A stretch of 26,314 nt of DNA from DAOTMI01 sp964605545 (GCA_964605545.1 CAZSCX010000005.1:1-26314), one strand, 5' to 3'; positions 14,602-22,934 are shown, numbered from the stretch's first letter. Translations and numbers: made by a program. The notes: generated from the letters alone by a model not told the origin.

Positions 14602-15279
14602 ATGACAAAAATAAGTCACCAATTGATTGCAGAAGTCCGTGAAGTTAAAGGCGGAAATAAGGTTAAAAAATTGAGAAAAGAAGGATTCGTTCCGGCTACT
14701 TTGTATGGTAAAGCAATAGAATCTATATCTCTTCAATTTAAAGAAAAGGAGTTAATTAAGGTATTTAAAGAAGCTGGAGAATCGGTCTTAGTAGAATTGA
14801 TTATTGGGGAAAATAAATATCCGATTTTATTTAAAAATCCACAATATCACTTTTTGAGTGGAAAATTAATTCATATTGATTGTTTTAAAGTTAATTTGAA
14901 AGAGAAAATTACTGCCGAAATTCCAATTATTTTAGTTGGCGAAAGTTTAGCAGTTAAAGAAGGAAATGTTTTGGTTGAAGTCAGTGATCAAGTTGAAGTT
15001 GAAGCTTTGCCTGCAGATTTACCGGAAAATATTGAAGTAGATATTTCTGGTTTGGTGGCAGTTGATGATCATATTTCTGCCGAAATGTTGAATATTGATA
15101 AATCAAAAGTAGAATTAAAAACCAATCCTGAACAAATTATCGTTAAGATCGAAGCACCAAGAGTTGAAGAACCTGTTGTAAGCGAAGCTGAAGTGGCACC
15201 GGGTGATGTACCGGCAACTGAACAAAAATCAGAAGAAGAAAAAGCTGCGGAAGCTAAAGATCAAGATCAGGAAAAGTAA
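14602..15279 (+). CDS. rplY: 50S ribosomal protein L25 (CTC/TL5 type)
   Basis: Binds 5S rRNA in the large subunit; 225 aa, the long two-domain form. The N-terminal L25 domain (about 1-90) contains REVKGGNKVKKLRKEGFVPATLYGK, with the basic 5S-binding surface. The TL5 C-terminal beta domain (about 95-185) includes VEVEALPADLPENIEVDISGL. The last 40 residues are an acidic Glu/Ala/Lys-rich tail, probably disordered. The 3' end overlaps the convergent small membrane-protein gene by 26 nt. No Shine-Dalgarno sequence precedes the ATG despite the leader. Confidence 0.95.
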   Translation: MTKISHQLIAEVREVKGGNKVKKLRKEGFVPATLYGKAIESISLQFKEKELIKVFKEAGESVLVELIIGENKYPILFKNPQYHFLSGKLIHIDCFKVNLKEKITAEIPIILVGESLAVKEGNVLVEVSDQVEVEALPADLPENIEVDISGLVAVDDHISAEMLNIDKSKVELKTNPEQIIVKIEAPRVEEPVVSEAEVAPGDVPATEQKSEEEKAAEAKDQDQEK

Positions 15280-15748
15280 AATAAATTTTTTCGATATCGG
15301 ATCTGATGGGGTCTATTTTGTAAGCCTCTTTAATAGCTTGATAGGCCTCTTTGGAATGATTGAGAAGGATTTCCATTTGAGTGATTTCTAACCAATCGTC
15401 AATTGTCTTTTTCTTGATTTGATATTTTTCCTTTAATCTTTTTTCGACAGCACTAGGTAAATATTTTTCTTTATAATAGCGGATATCGTCATTTTCAAGT
15501 TTATTTTCCAATTTAGAAGCTTTGTCCCATTGGCCAACTCTGACTAATTCATACCAGTAGTTGAGACGATTAAAATATTTATCACCCCTAGAAAAAGAAA
15601 AAATATCTTGATAAAAATATGAAAAAACAATAAAAAATAAAATCGAGAAACTAAGCAAAATCGACAAGAGCGAGATCTGATTTTTCCAAAGAAATTTCTT
15701 GAGCTCGGGTAACCGCTTTAAGATCGTATTCAAATTTTTCCAATTCAT
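15254..15748 (-). CDS. Small single-pass membrane protein with TPR-like tail, start uncertain
   Basis: I do not recognise the family. One strong transmembrane helix (ILLSFSILFFIVFSYFYQ, near residues 31-48 of the longest frame) is followed by a helical soluble part with a TPR-like end (EAYQAIKEAYKIDP). The only ATG (15748) lies 98 nt inside valS in another frame. A TTG at 15656-15658, next to the valS stop, would give about 134 aa starting right at the membrane helix and is equally likely. It is probably translated by coupling to valS. The end overlaps rplY on the other strand by 26 nt. Confidence 0.6.
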   Translation of the reverse strand: MNWKNLNTILKRLPELKKFLWKNQISLLSILLSFSILFFIVFSYFYQDIFSFSRGDKYFNRLNYWYELVRVGQWDKASKLENKLENDDIRYYKEKYLPSAVEKRLKEKYQIKKKTIDDWLEITQMEILLNHSKEAYQAIKEAYKIDPIRSDIEKIYFTFPDLDL

Positions 15749-17840
15749 TTTTGGTTAAAATGGGATGTTTAATAATTAACTTATTTATTGGTGAAGAAAG
15801 AGTAATACCGGAAGTGGTTTTTTTGCCACGAACTAGAGAAATTATTTCAAATAATTGATTGACAATTTGTTCGTTTTCTAAAACTGAATCACTTTTTGGC
15901 CAAGATTCAAGATTAATTGATTTTTGATCTTGATAAAATAATTGATAAATACTTTCGGTAATATGGGGAATAAACGGAGTAAACATAATCAAAATATTTT
16001 TTAGAATTATTTTGAGAGCATTTTGGACCGATTGTTTTCTTTGATCGTTTTCATAGATTGGTTTTTTGATAATTTCTAAATAATAATCACAAAAATCATT
16101 CCAAAAAAAGTTTTGAATTAAATCACGAGAATGAGAATAATCAAATTGAGAAAAATATTTGCTCATTTGGTCGGCAATAGTTTTTGATTTTTCAACCATG
16201 TAAATATCAAGAGGTGAAGTGATCTCTCCTGGTTGTAAATCTTTGATGGCATTGATAACAAAATTACTGGCATTGAATAATTTGTTGACAATTTTTTTGC
16301 CCATTTCAATTTCTTTTTCTTCATAATAACCATCAACACCCAAACTGGCACCGCTTACCGACCAACGAATGGCATCGGCCGAATGAAGTGCAATTTGATC
16401 TTCTGGCCGCATAGAACCGCCACCGGTTTTTTTACTGATTTTTTCACCCTGACGAAGAAGTAAATGTCCAGATATAGCAGCATTTTTCCAAGGTATTCCT
16501 TGGTTTTTGTAATAAGCCATGACTAAGGTATAGAAAGCCCAAGTGCGAATAATATCGTGAGCTTGAGGACGAAGAGAATAAGGAATTTTGCCGCCTTTTA
16601 ATGTTGAAATTTCAGGAGTATTGCCTGATGTAAACCAAGTATCAAAAACTAAATTATCTTCACCCGGAATTGGAATACCATAATAACGTTCGCGAGAAAT
16701 ACACCAATCCCATTTTAAATTTTCCACCCAATTTATAAAACGAGTTTTCATGTATTTTGGGAACCAATTTATTTTGTCGGCTAAAGCAATAATTTCTTTT
16801 TTGATATCCAAAACTTTGACAAAATATTGATCACGCAAAATTAGTTCAACCGGAGTACCACAGCGTTCATGGATACCAACTTCATGAGACAAAGGAGATT
16901 CTTTGAGGACTAAATTTTTATTTTTTAATTCTTCAATTATTTTTTTACGAGCGTCTTTTATTGACAGACCATTAATTTTTCCATTTTCATCAATTATAAT
17001 TTTCTCATCTAAATTATGTTTGTTTTTCCAAAAGAGATCAGTTTCGTCACCATAAGTACAACACATGACCGCACCAGTACCCTTGTCAATTAATGCCAAT
17101 TCATCGGCAATAATTTTAACCTTATCACCTAGTGGAGTAGTAGTTTCTTTACCAATTAAATTTTTGTATCTTGTATCTTTGGGGTTGACAAAAATAGCAA
17201 CACAGGCAGGTAAAAGTTCGGGTCGAGTAGTAGCAATAATTAAGTCTCCAAATTGGATATCGTATAGAATACCGGAAAATTGTTTGTCTTCAACTTCGGC
17301 TTGGGCAACACCGGTGTGGCAAGAGGAACACCAAAGAGAGGGGGCTTTTTTCTTGTAAATAATTTGTTTATCTAAAAATTCTTGGAAATTTTTGATGGTT
17401 AATTTTTGAACTTCAGGAGAAATAGTAGAATACAACAAATTCCAATCATAAGAAAAACCAAGAGAGTTAAAAAGATCGGTATAAAGTTTATGATAGTTGG
17501 CAACGAGACCTTGAACTTTTTTTATGTATTCATCTTTGGGAAGATTTTTGGAATTTATTTCCAGTTCTTTTTCGGCCAGTTTATCGGTGGGCAGACCGTT
17601 GTCGTCCATGCCAATTGGATAAAAAACATTGTGGCCGGCAAGACGAAAATAACGGGCAATGATTTCTGTTTGAACATAAGAAAAGACGTGACCCATGTGA
17701 AGTTTGCCGGAAACGGTGGGTGGTGGAGTATCGATACTAAAAAGAGGTTTTTGAGAATTAGAATCAAATTTATAGATATCGTTTTCGCGCCAATAATCCT
17801 GCCATTTCTTTTCTTCTTCAACAAAATTATATTTAGCCAT
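15651..17840 (-). CDS. valS: Valyl-tRNA synthetase, compact form
   Basis: Charges tRNA-Val; 729 aa, against about 860-950 for typical bacterial ValRS. HMGH at 48-51 is the HIGH motif. The CP1 editing domain is present (about 195-350) with ATTRPELL and GTGAVMCCTYGDETD. KISKK at 467-471 stands where KMSKS is expected. The region after RYYGIPIP (about 385-405) goes straight to DTWFTSG, so a zinc-binding insert seen in many relatives is lacking. The C-terminal coiled-coil arm is also missing: the protein ends soon after the anticodon-binding domain. The ATG lies 10 nt after a TAAACT box (17851-17856) that overlaps the stop of the nuclease gene upstream. Confidence 0.95.
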   Translation of the reverse strand: MAKYNFVEEEKKWQDYWRENDIYKFDSNSQKPLFSIDTPPPTVSGKLHMGHVFSYVQTEIIARYFRLAGHNVFYPIGMDDNGLPTDKLAEKELEINSKNLPKDEYIKKVQGLVANYHKLYTDLFNSLGFSYDWNLLYSTISPEVQKLTIKNFQEFLDKQIIYKKKAPSLWCSSCHTGVAQAEVEDKQFSGILYDIQFGDLIIATTRPELLPACVAIFVNPKDTRYKNLIGKETTTPLGDKVKIIADELALIDKGTGAVMCCTYGDETDLFWKNKHNLDEKIIIDENGKINGLSIKDARKKIIEELKNKNLVLKESPLSHEVGIHERCGTPVELILRDQYFVKVLDIKKEIIALADKINWFPKYMKTRFINWVENLKWDWCISRERYYGIPIPGEDNLVFDTWFTSGNTPEISTLKGGKIPYSLRPQAHDIIRTWAFYTLVMAYYKNQGIPWKNAAISGHLLLRQGEKISKKTGGGSMRPEDQIALHSADAIRWSVSGASLGVDGYYEEKEIEMGKKIVNKLFNASNFVINAIKDLQPGEITSPLDIYMVEKSKTIADQMSKYFSQFDYSHSRDLIQNFFWNDFCDYYLEIIKKPIYENDQRKQSVQNALKIILKNILIMFTPFIPHITESIYQLFYQDQKSINLESWPKSDSVLENEQIVNQLFEIISLVRGKKTTSGITLSSPINKLIIKHPILTKNELEKFEYDLKAVTRAQEISLEKSDLALVDFA

Positions 17841-17850
17841 AAACTAGATT

Positions 17851-17856
17851 AGTTTA
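17851..17856 (-). promoter_or_regulatory. Possible -10 box of valS
   Basis: TAAACT on the minus strand, 10 nt before the valS ATG, overlapping the TAA stop of the upstream nuclease gene. It could give valS its own near-leaderless transcript. Confidence 0.35.
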
Positions 17857-18357
17857 GCATGAAAATAGTTTAACTAATTGTTTTTCAAAATCATGTTTAA
17901 TTTCAGAAGCTTTTTTTCTACCGTCAATAACTATTCTATTATTTTCGATTAAAAATCTTTCAATATCTAGTTGGGTTGGCCCAAAACTATTTAAACATTT
18001 TTGACAACTGCCTTTACTTGATTTTACCTCGACTTCAAGTTTTTTTATTTCACGTTCGTTAATTCTGTAATAGACAAAAAGGTCGATTCCAGAATAGTCT
18101 TCGTCTGAAAAGCGGCGGGTTTCTTTAATTTTTACGACATTGTTAATCTCTTTTAAGGCATTAATAGTATTGGAAACAGAACCTTTGCCCTTGTATTCGT
18201 TTCGATAAAACTCATCGTGGACAGCGTCCAATTTTCTTTGAATTTCTTGGGTATCGGTTATACCCTGAGATAAACAGTCTAAAATAATACCAACACGGTC
18301 TTGCATTAGTTTTTTGTGATGAAAGGCAAAACGATGTTTTTCTTTGATGGAAGACAT
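17854..18357 (-). CDS. Probable PD-(D/E)XK nuclease with N-terminal helical domain
   Basis: A 167-aa protein with no family name that I recognise. Residues 1-80 are helical and basic, possibly a winged-helix DNA-binding part. Then comes a core with D92 in YSGIDLFVYY and E110-x-K112 in KLEVEVKSS, separated by a beta hairpin. This D...ExK pattern is the hallmark of PD-(D/E)XK nucleases, including many restriction and repair enzymes. A KGSCQKC segment follows. The frame is open to 18417, but that extension crosses a TACAAT box 10 nt before the ATG at 18357, so I chose the shorter form. It is divergent from the tsaC-tsaE fusion. No methyltransferase is near, so repair is as likely as restriction. 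Confidence 0.65.
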   Translation of the reverse strand: MSSIKEKHRFAFHHKKLMQDRVGIILDCLSQGITDTQEIQRKLDAVHDEFYRNEYKGKGSVSNTINALKEINNVVKIKETRRFSDEDYSGIDLFVYYRINEREIKKLEVEVKSSKGSCQKCLNSFGPTQLDIERFLIENNRIVIDGRKKASEIKHDFEKQLVKLFSC

Positions 18358-18367
18358 ATATTTTGGT

Positions 18368-18373
18368 ATTGTA
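18368..18373 (-). promoter_or_regulatory. -10 box of the PD-(D/E)XK nuclease gene
   Basis: TACAAT on the minus strand, 10 nt before the ATG at 18357; the predicted leader is about 4 nt. Confidence 0.5.
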
Positions 18374-18404
18374 CAAAATAGTCCATCATTTGGCAATAAA
18401 ATGG

Positions 18405-18410
18405 TAAAAT
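18405..18410 (+). promoter_or_regulatory. -10 box of the tsaC-tsaE/tsaD operon
   Basis: TAAAAT on the plus strand, 5 nt before the ATG at 18416, predicting a leaderless operon transcript. Confidence 0.55.
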
Positions 18411-18415
18411 AGGGC

Positions 18416-19414
18416 ATGTTTGGTATTAAAAAAATTATTGATGTCCTAAAAAATGGAGGCTTGGTGGTAATGCCGTCCGATACGGTTTATGGATTGGCCG
18501 TGGATGCAACCAATAAGACGGCAGTTAAAAAACTACTGGGTTTCAAAGAAAGATGGCCAGGAAAAGCAATTTCAGTATTTGTTTCTGATTTTAAAATGGC
18601 TAAAGAGTATGCGTTAATAAATAAAGAATCAGAAATAATTTATTCTTCTTTGATTCCTGGACCTTTTACTTTAATAGTTGAAGGAAAACATAAATTGGCA
18701 AAAGGGATAGAGGCTGAGGATGGCAGTTTGGGAATTAGAATTCCGGATAACAAATTTATTTTGGATTTAGTAATAAAATTTGGAAAACCGATTACGGCAA
18801 CATCGGCTAATTTATCGGGACGAAAACCACACTATTCAATTGATAGTTTTTTGAAAACTTTGTCAAAAAAGAAAAAAGGGGTGATTGATTTAATTGTCGA
18901 TGAAGGAAAATTGCCCAAAAATAAACCATCAACAGTAATTGATATTAGAGAGCCGGAAATTAAGGTTCTAAGACGTGGAGAATTGATAGCCAAAAATAGC
19001 AAAACTTTTATTTCCAAATCGTTAAGAGAAACGCAAAAAATAGCCGATTATGTTTTTGAAAAAAATAAGAAACCAATAATCTTTGGATTGTCGGGAGATT
19101 TGGGAACAGGAAAAACAATATTTTCGCAAGAAATAGGAAAATTGGCTGGTGTTAAGGAAAAAATCACCTCCCCTACTTATGTAATTTACAATGATTACGG
19201 AAAATTTTTGCATATGGATTTGTATAAAATAAATAATCAAAATGAAATTGATGAATTGGAATTATTAAAAATAATTTCTGAAAAGGAAATTGTTTGTATT
19301 GAATGGATAGAAAATTTGGGAGACAAAAATTTTAAAGAAATAAAAAAAGAAAATAATTTAGTATTAATTAATTTTGAATATGTTGATGAAAAAACAAGGG
19401 AAATAAAATTATGA
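18416..19414 (+). CDS. TsaC (YrdC/Sua5)-TsaE fusion protein for t6A synthesis
   Basis: Two t6A enzymes in one 332-aa chain. Residues 1-190 are the YrdC/TsaC domain, which makes threonylcarbamoyl-AMP: PSDTVYGL (20-27), GKAISVFV (49-56), SANLSG (130-135) and PSTVIDIRE (171-179), ending at LRRGE. Residues 200-332 are TsaE, the ATPase that resets the transfer complex: P-loop GDLGTGKT (227-234), TSPTYVIYNDY (251-261), HMDLYK (266-271) and EWIEN (296-300). No frameshift or stop separates them, so the fusion is real in this sequence. The stop overlaps the start of tsaD by 4 nt, placing three of the four bacterial t6A factors in two adjoining genes. TsaB is not in the window. Confidence 0.93.
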   Translation: MFGIKKIIDVLKNGGLVVMPSDTVYGLAVDATNKTAVKKLLGFKERWPGKAISVFVSDFKMAKEYALINKESEIIYSSLIPGPFTLIVEGKHKLAKGIEAEDGSLGIRIPDNKFILDLVIKFGKPITATSANLSGRKPHYSIDSFLKTLSKKKKGVIDLIVDEGKLPKNKPSTVIDIREPEIKVLRRGELIAKNSKTFISKSLRETQKIADYVFEKNKKPIIFGLSGDLGTGKTIFSQEIGKLAGVKEKITSPTYVIYNDYGKFLHMDLYKINNQNEIDELELLKIISEKEIVCIEWIENLGDKNFKEIKKENNLVLINFEYVDEKTREIKL

Positions 19415-20409
19415 AAATTTTGGCAATTGAAACTAGTTGTGATGATACTTGCAGTGCAGTATTGGATGATAAAAAAATAATTTCCAATATAATTTCTTCT
19501 CAGATAAATCTGCATAAAAAATGGGGAGGAGTAGTGCCGGATATTGCCAAGCGGGCACATAAAAGCAGAATAGATGTAGTAATAAAAAGAGCAATGAAAT
19601 CAATTAATTTTAACGATATTGAGATGATTGCTGTAACACAGGGACCGGGTTTGGCGGTGGCGCTGGGAGTGGGAATTGATAAGGCGAAAGAATTGGCTAA
19701 GAAATACAATAAAAAATTAATAGCAGTAAATCATATTGAAGGACATATAATGTCTTCGGTTTTTGATCATGAAATAAAATTTCCGGCGTTGTGTTTGACT
19801 GCATCGGGAGGACATACCAAAATAATATTGATTAGAGATTTTGGAAAATATGAAATTGTGGGTGAAACTTTGGATGATGCGGCGGGAGAGGCGTTGGATA
19901 AGGCGGCAAAAATGCTGGGGTTGGGATATCCGGGTGGGCCAATAATTGAAAGATTGGCAAAAACGGGAAACGAAAAATTTTTGGAATTACCAAAGGTTTT
20001 GCGTGACAATAAAATTATGGATTTTTCTTATTCGGGGCTAAAAACCAGTTTTTATTACAAAATTAAAAATTTGCCAAAAAAAGAGATTGCCAAACATATA
20101 AAAGACTATGCGGCCAGTTATCAGAATGCGGTGTTGGAACATTTAATTAGAAAATTTAAATTGGCGGCGGAAAAGTATAAACCAAAAATGCTGATGGCTA
20201 GTGGAGGGGTAATGTGTAATTTGGAATTGAGGAAAAGATTAAGAAATATGGCCAAAGAATTGAATTTAGAAATTGTTATGCCGTATAAAAAAGAATTGAA
20301 TACCGATAACGCGGCGATGATAGGTCTGGCCGCCTATTACAAGGCGCTGAGGGGTGAGTTTGTAAAAGATATTGATAAATTGGATAGAGAAGCCCGCCTA
20401 AAACTTTAA
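19411..20409 (+). CDS. tsaD: tRNA N6-threonylcarbamoyladenosine transferase TsaD
   Basis: Transfers the threonylcarbamoyl group to A37 of ANN-decoding tRNAs; 332 aa, the standard length. The ASKHA fold begins MKILAIETSCDDT. Metal-binding histidines H108 and H112 are in VNHIEGH, with further family blocks VVPDIAKRAHK (41-51), GPGLAVALGVG (78-88), ASGGHTK (about 131-137) and, near the C-terminus, NTDNAAMIGLAAYY. It follows the tsaC-tsaE fusion with a 4-nt overlap. A pair of GC-rich hairpins follows the stop. Confidence 0.97.
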   Translation: MKILAIETSCDDTCSAVLDDKKIISNIISSQINLHKKWGGVVPDIAKRAHKSRIDVVIKRAMKSINFNDIEMIAVTQGPGLAVALGVGIDKAKELAKKYNKKLIAVNHIEGHIMSSVFDHEIKFPALCLTASGGHTKIILIRDFGKYEIVGETLDDAAGEALDKAAKMLGLGYPGGPIIERLAKTGNEKFLELPKVLRDNKIMDFSYSGLKTSFYYKIKNLPKKEIAKHIKDYAASYQNAVLEHLIRKFKLAAEKYKPKMLMASGGVMCNLELRKRLRNMAKELNLEIVMPYKKELNTDNAAMIGLAAYYKALRGEFVKDIDKLDREARLKL

Positions 20410-20410
20410 A

Positions 20411-20446
20411 CCCCTCTGTCCTTCGGACATCTCCCCTTGACAGGGG
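20411..20446. repeat. Two adjacent GC-rich hairpins after tsaD
   Basis: TGTCC-TTC-GGACA (20417-20429) is followed by CCCCT-TGAC-AGGGG (20433-20446). The outer CCCCT at 20411-20415 could compete for the last AGGGG. There is no T-run, so this is either a weak terminator or a REP-like intergenic repeat. It is much more GC-rich than its surroundings. Confidence 0.6.
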
Positions 20447-20472
20447 CGAAACACAAATTATTTATAATCCTG

Positions 20473-20494
20473 TGCCGCGGCGGTAGACGACGGG
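20473..20494. repeat. 22-bp GC-rich repeat, copy 1
   Basis: This matches 20815-20836 at 21 of 22 bases. Read on the minus strand it encodes VYRRGTG then one residue and a stop, the same as the C-terminus of the VanW-like protein. It looks like a duplicated 3' end of that gene. The two copies bracket the 93-aa gene. Confidence 0.75.
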
Positions 20495-20509
20495 TAAACG
20501 AGACTGTGT

Positions 20510-20515
20510 TATAAT
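20510..20515 (+). promoter_or_regulatory. -10 box of the 93-aa gene
   Basis: A perfect TATAAT on the plus strand, 6 nt before the ATG at 20522. Confidence 0.6.
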
Positions 20516-20521
20516 CGCCAA

Positions 20522-20803
20522 ATGGTTGAAAAAGCGCCTTGTTGGAAAAAAATACATAACTTTTTGAGGAAGTATTCTGAATTGGATTGTGTAAGCAATA
20601 TGGTTAGTAAGGATAATAAACAGCACGATTTTTCTATTAATGAGGAAGAAATGGTAGATATGGAACTGCCATTTGTTTTTGATTTTAATGTAATAATGGC
20701 AAAAAAGAATAAAAATAGTCAATGGATAGTTGATGCAGATTATAGATCATGTCTTTATAGGGCGGCGTTGGAAGATGAAGTAGAAGATAATATGTTGGAG
20801 TAA
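20522..20803 (+). CDS. Small acidic protein of unknown function
   Basis: A 93-aa product I do not recognise. It is acidic overall with an acidic C-terminus (EDEVEDNMLE), has three cysteines and no membrane helix, and shows a short beta-like core (ELPFVFDFNVIMAKK, then QWIVDADYRSCLYRAAL). A perfect -10 box at the leaderless distance supports expression. It is convergent with the VanW-like gene (one-base separation of stops) and lies exactly between two copies of a 22-bp repeat, so it may be a later insertion. Confidence 0.6.
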   Translation: MVEKAPCWKKIHNFLRKYSELDCVSNMVSKDNKQHDFSINEEEMVDMELPFVFDFNVIMAKKNKNSQWIVDADYRSCLYRAALEDEVEDNMLE

Positions 20804-22516
20804 TTATTGACCGGTGCCGCGGCGGTAGACGGCGGGCCAGGCGCGGAAAGCAGAAGAAAAAGTTTGTTGATGAAGAATTTGACCATCGCGGGTAACTTTC
20901 CAATCAAAAGCGGTCCTTAGACCACCGACAGCATGTTCATCCTGAATGACTTTGCCACTTGGAAGAGAAGGATCGTCATTATAAATAGGAGGTGGAGGTG
21001 GAACACTCCCCCATTTTCGATAATTAGTAATTTCTACTTTACGACCATCTGAAGTGCCATATATTTCGTAAGTTAAAATTTTGTTAACACCATCGTAGAT
21101 ACTTTGAATTAGGATATTATTACCAGTATCATTAATAAATTGGAGATCGGGCTTGGGAGAAAAAACAGTAGCGTCGTAACCGGGAGGCATATCTTCTTCA
21201 TAATAGCCGACACGATAAGCATGGGCATGACGTTCGGTAATATTTAAACCAGCATTTAAAATGGCTCTAAAAAGAGTCGTGGAAACTTGACAAATACCAC
21301 CGCCAACATCAAGAACAGTTTTTCCTTCCTTGATTACATAGGCTTTGCCAAAACCATTTTCGGTAATAACTTGTCCTAAAGCTTTGGTGAAAGAAAAGGT
21401 TTCATTGGGAGCAACTAGAATACGATTTACAATAGCAGAGCCACGGGCAACGTTGACATTGCGATAAGAAGCACTGGTTTTGAAAGAGGAACTACCTTTG
21501 CCAATTAATTCCTTGATACCTAAATTATTAACTTCGGAAGTATCAACTTTGGGATTGGTAAAAATCAAAGGAAGTTCGAGATCAATATTTTTTTCTTGAC
21601 TGTTAATAATTGATGGTAAATGACGATTGATGAGTGATAATAGTTGGGGTGAATTAAGAGAATAGCCTTTTTTGGCTGGTTGAAAAGCAAGGACTTGACC
21701 ATTTTCAAATTGAAAAACAGCATCGATGGGATCTTTTTTTAAACTATTAGCAAGGTTGGCAATGTATTCATTTATCTTGCTAATTTTGTAAGTACCATCA
21801 AAATCGTACCAAGAAATAATCAAATCGTCATCGATAACAATTTTTTGATCAACACCTATAAGAGTAATTGATTTGCCAATAATTTTTTGGGCTTCTTTTT
21901 GGGCAATATTTATTTGTTCTTGATTGGGAAGAGAACCAATTGTATCAACAGGAATATTTAAAGGAATATCCATTTGATATTTATTTAGAATATCGAGAAG
22001 AGCCAGTTTTAGATATTTAGTATCAACTTGTTGACCAATTTCACCAATTTTTGGAATTACTTTTTGGTACTTATCGACTACAAATTCAGAAGGAATAAAG
22101 GGTTTATTAATTTCGGCAGCAATTTGATTAATTCTTTCATCTAGTTTTTGATTATCGATTTGATATATCAATTCAAAATTCTTGGGTCGAAAAAAGGCTG
22201 TAACATATCGATAAAGACCTTGATTTAAACGACGAAACAGAAGTGTTGATGCCATTTTGTTTTGGTCAATAGTGGCGGAAATACTAGCAGTATTGATAAT
22301 AATTTTTCGATCGTTGTAGTTTAACTCGATATCTTTTGGGAGGGGAAAATCGGCATTGAGTTTGTTGATAATTTCGGTTTTGGAAAGATAAGAATAATTT
22401 TGATTTAAAACATTTATATTCTTGCCGGTTTTGCCAAAATTGATTACTAAAGGAGAGAAAAAAAGTATAAAAGCAAGAATAATTAAAAGAATTAGATTTA
22501 AATATTTTCGGTTCAT
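20804..22516 (-). CDS. VanW-family membrane-anchored surface protein
   Basis: A 570-aa protein with an uncleaved N-terminal membrane helix (about 6-27) and the rest outside. Residues 30-340 form two repeated alpha/beta domains resembling the peptidoglycan-binding (PG_binding_4) domains common in this family. The VanW domain (about 345-480) has VARGSAIVNRILVAPNETFSF, then VLDVGGGICQVSTTLFRA and ITERHAHAYRVGYY. The C-terminus is a short beta stretch with four consecutive prolines, ending WPAVYRRGTGQ. VanW proteins occur in vancomycin-resistance clusters and widely outside them; their reaction is not established. No van genes are near, so a cell-wall role is all that can be said. Its start overlaps the RNase HI stop by 4 nt. 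Confidence 0.88.
   Translation of the reverse strand: MNRKYLNLILLIILAFILFFSPLVINFGKTGKNINVLNQNYSYLSKTEIINKLNADFPLPKDIELNYNDRKIIINTASISATIDQNKMASTLLFRRLNQGLYRYVTAFFRPKNFELIYQIDNQKLDERINQIAAEINKPFIPSEFVVDKYQKVIPKIGEIGQQVDTKYLKLALLDILNKYQMDIPLNIPVDTIGSLPNQEQINIAQKEAQKIIGKSITLIGVDQKIVIDDDLIISWYDFDGTYKISKINEYIANLANSLKKDPIDAVFQFENGQVLAFQPAKKGYSLNSPQLLSLINRHLPSIINSQEKNIDLELPLIFTNPKVDTSEVNNLGIKELIGKGSSSFKTSASYRNVNVARGSAIVNRILVAPNETFSFTKALGQVITENGFGKAYVIKEGKTVLDVGGGICQVSTTLFRAILNAGLNITERHAHAYRVGYYEEDMPPGYDATVFSPKPDLQFINDTGNNILIQSIYDGVNKILTYEIYGTSDGRKVEITNYRKWGSVPPPPPIYNDDPSLPSGKVIQDEHAVGGLRTAFDWKVTRDGQILHQQTFSSAFRAWPAVYRRGTGQ
20815..20836. repeat. 22-bp GC-rich repeat, copy 2 (inside the VanW gene 3' end)
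   Basis: This is the coding copy, giving the PAVYRRGTG residues just before the stop of the VanW-like protein. One base differs from copy 1 at 20473-20494. Confidence 0.75.
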
Positions 22517-22929
22517 AGGCGCAAATCCATGGCTTGATTGGCAAGTTGATCAGCCAAAGAATTTTCCTCTCGGGGAATATGTTTAAAAATAATAGAAAAA
22601 GGAATATTTTCCAATAAATTTTTGGATTGAGCAAACAAAGGTTTTAGATTTTCGGCTTTGACTTTGTAGAGTCCTTGAATTTGGCAGATTAAAAGCTGAG
22701 AGTCAGAATTTATTAAAACTTGATTGATATTAAGATTTTGATAGTTATCATTAAGCCATTGAAGAGCACTGATAAGACCGGCATATTCGGCTTCATTGTT
22801 TGTTTTTATCCCAAGATAGGATGATTTTTGATAAAGAATTTTATTATCAGATGTTTTTGCAACAACTCCATACCCTGCTGGACCAGGATTACCACGAGCA
22901 CCACCATCGATAAAGATGTTTACAATCAT
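22513..22929 (-). CDS. rnhA: Ribonuclease HI
   Basis: Cuts the RNA strand of RNA-DNA hybrids, such as Okazaki primers and R-loops; 138 aa. Active-site acids are D8 (IFIDGGARGNPGPAGYG), E48 (TNNEAEYAGL), D76 (INSDSQLL) and D127 (NSLADQLAN), all in place. The pattern matches the short type without the basic protrusion of E. coli RNase HI. The frame is open to 23073, but that extension is antisense to the N-terminus of the neighbouring gene; the ATG at 22927-22929 starts exactly at the conserved fold and lies 5 nt after a TAAACT box. It is co-transcribed with the VanW-like gene (4-nt overlap). Confidence 0.93.
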   Translation of the reverse strand: MIVNIFIDGGARGNPGPAGYGVVAKTSDNKILYQKSSYLGIKTNNEAEYAGLISALQWLNDNYQNLNINQVLINSDSQLLICQIQGLYKVKAENLKPLFAQSKNLLENIPFSIIFKHIPREENSLADQLANQAMDLRL

Positions 22930-22934
22930 AATGG

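Noticed and set aside
20462..20722. Minus-strand open frame of 86 codons ending VYRRGTGL
   Set aside because: It is antisense to the better supported 93-aa gene. Only its last residues look real, and they come from the duplicated 3' end of the VanW gene.
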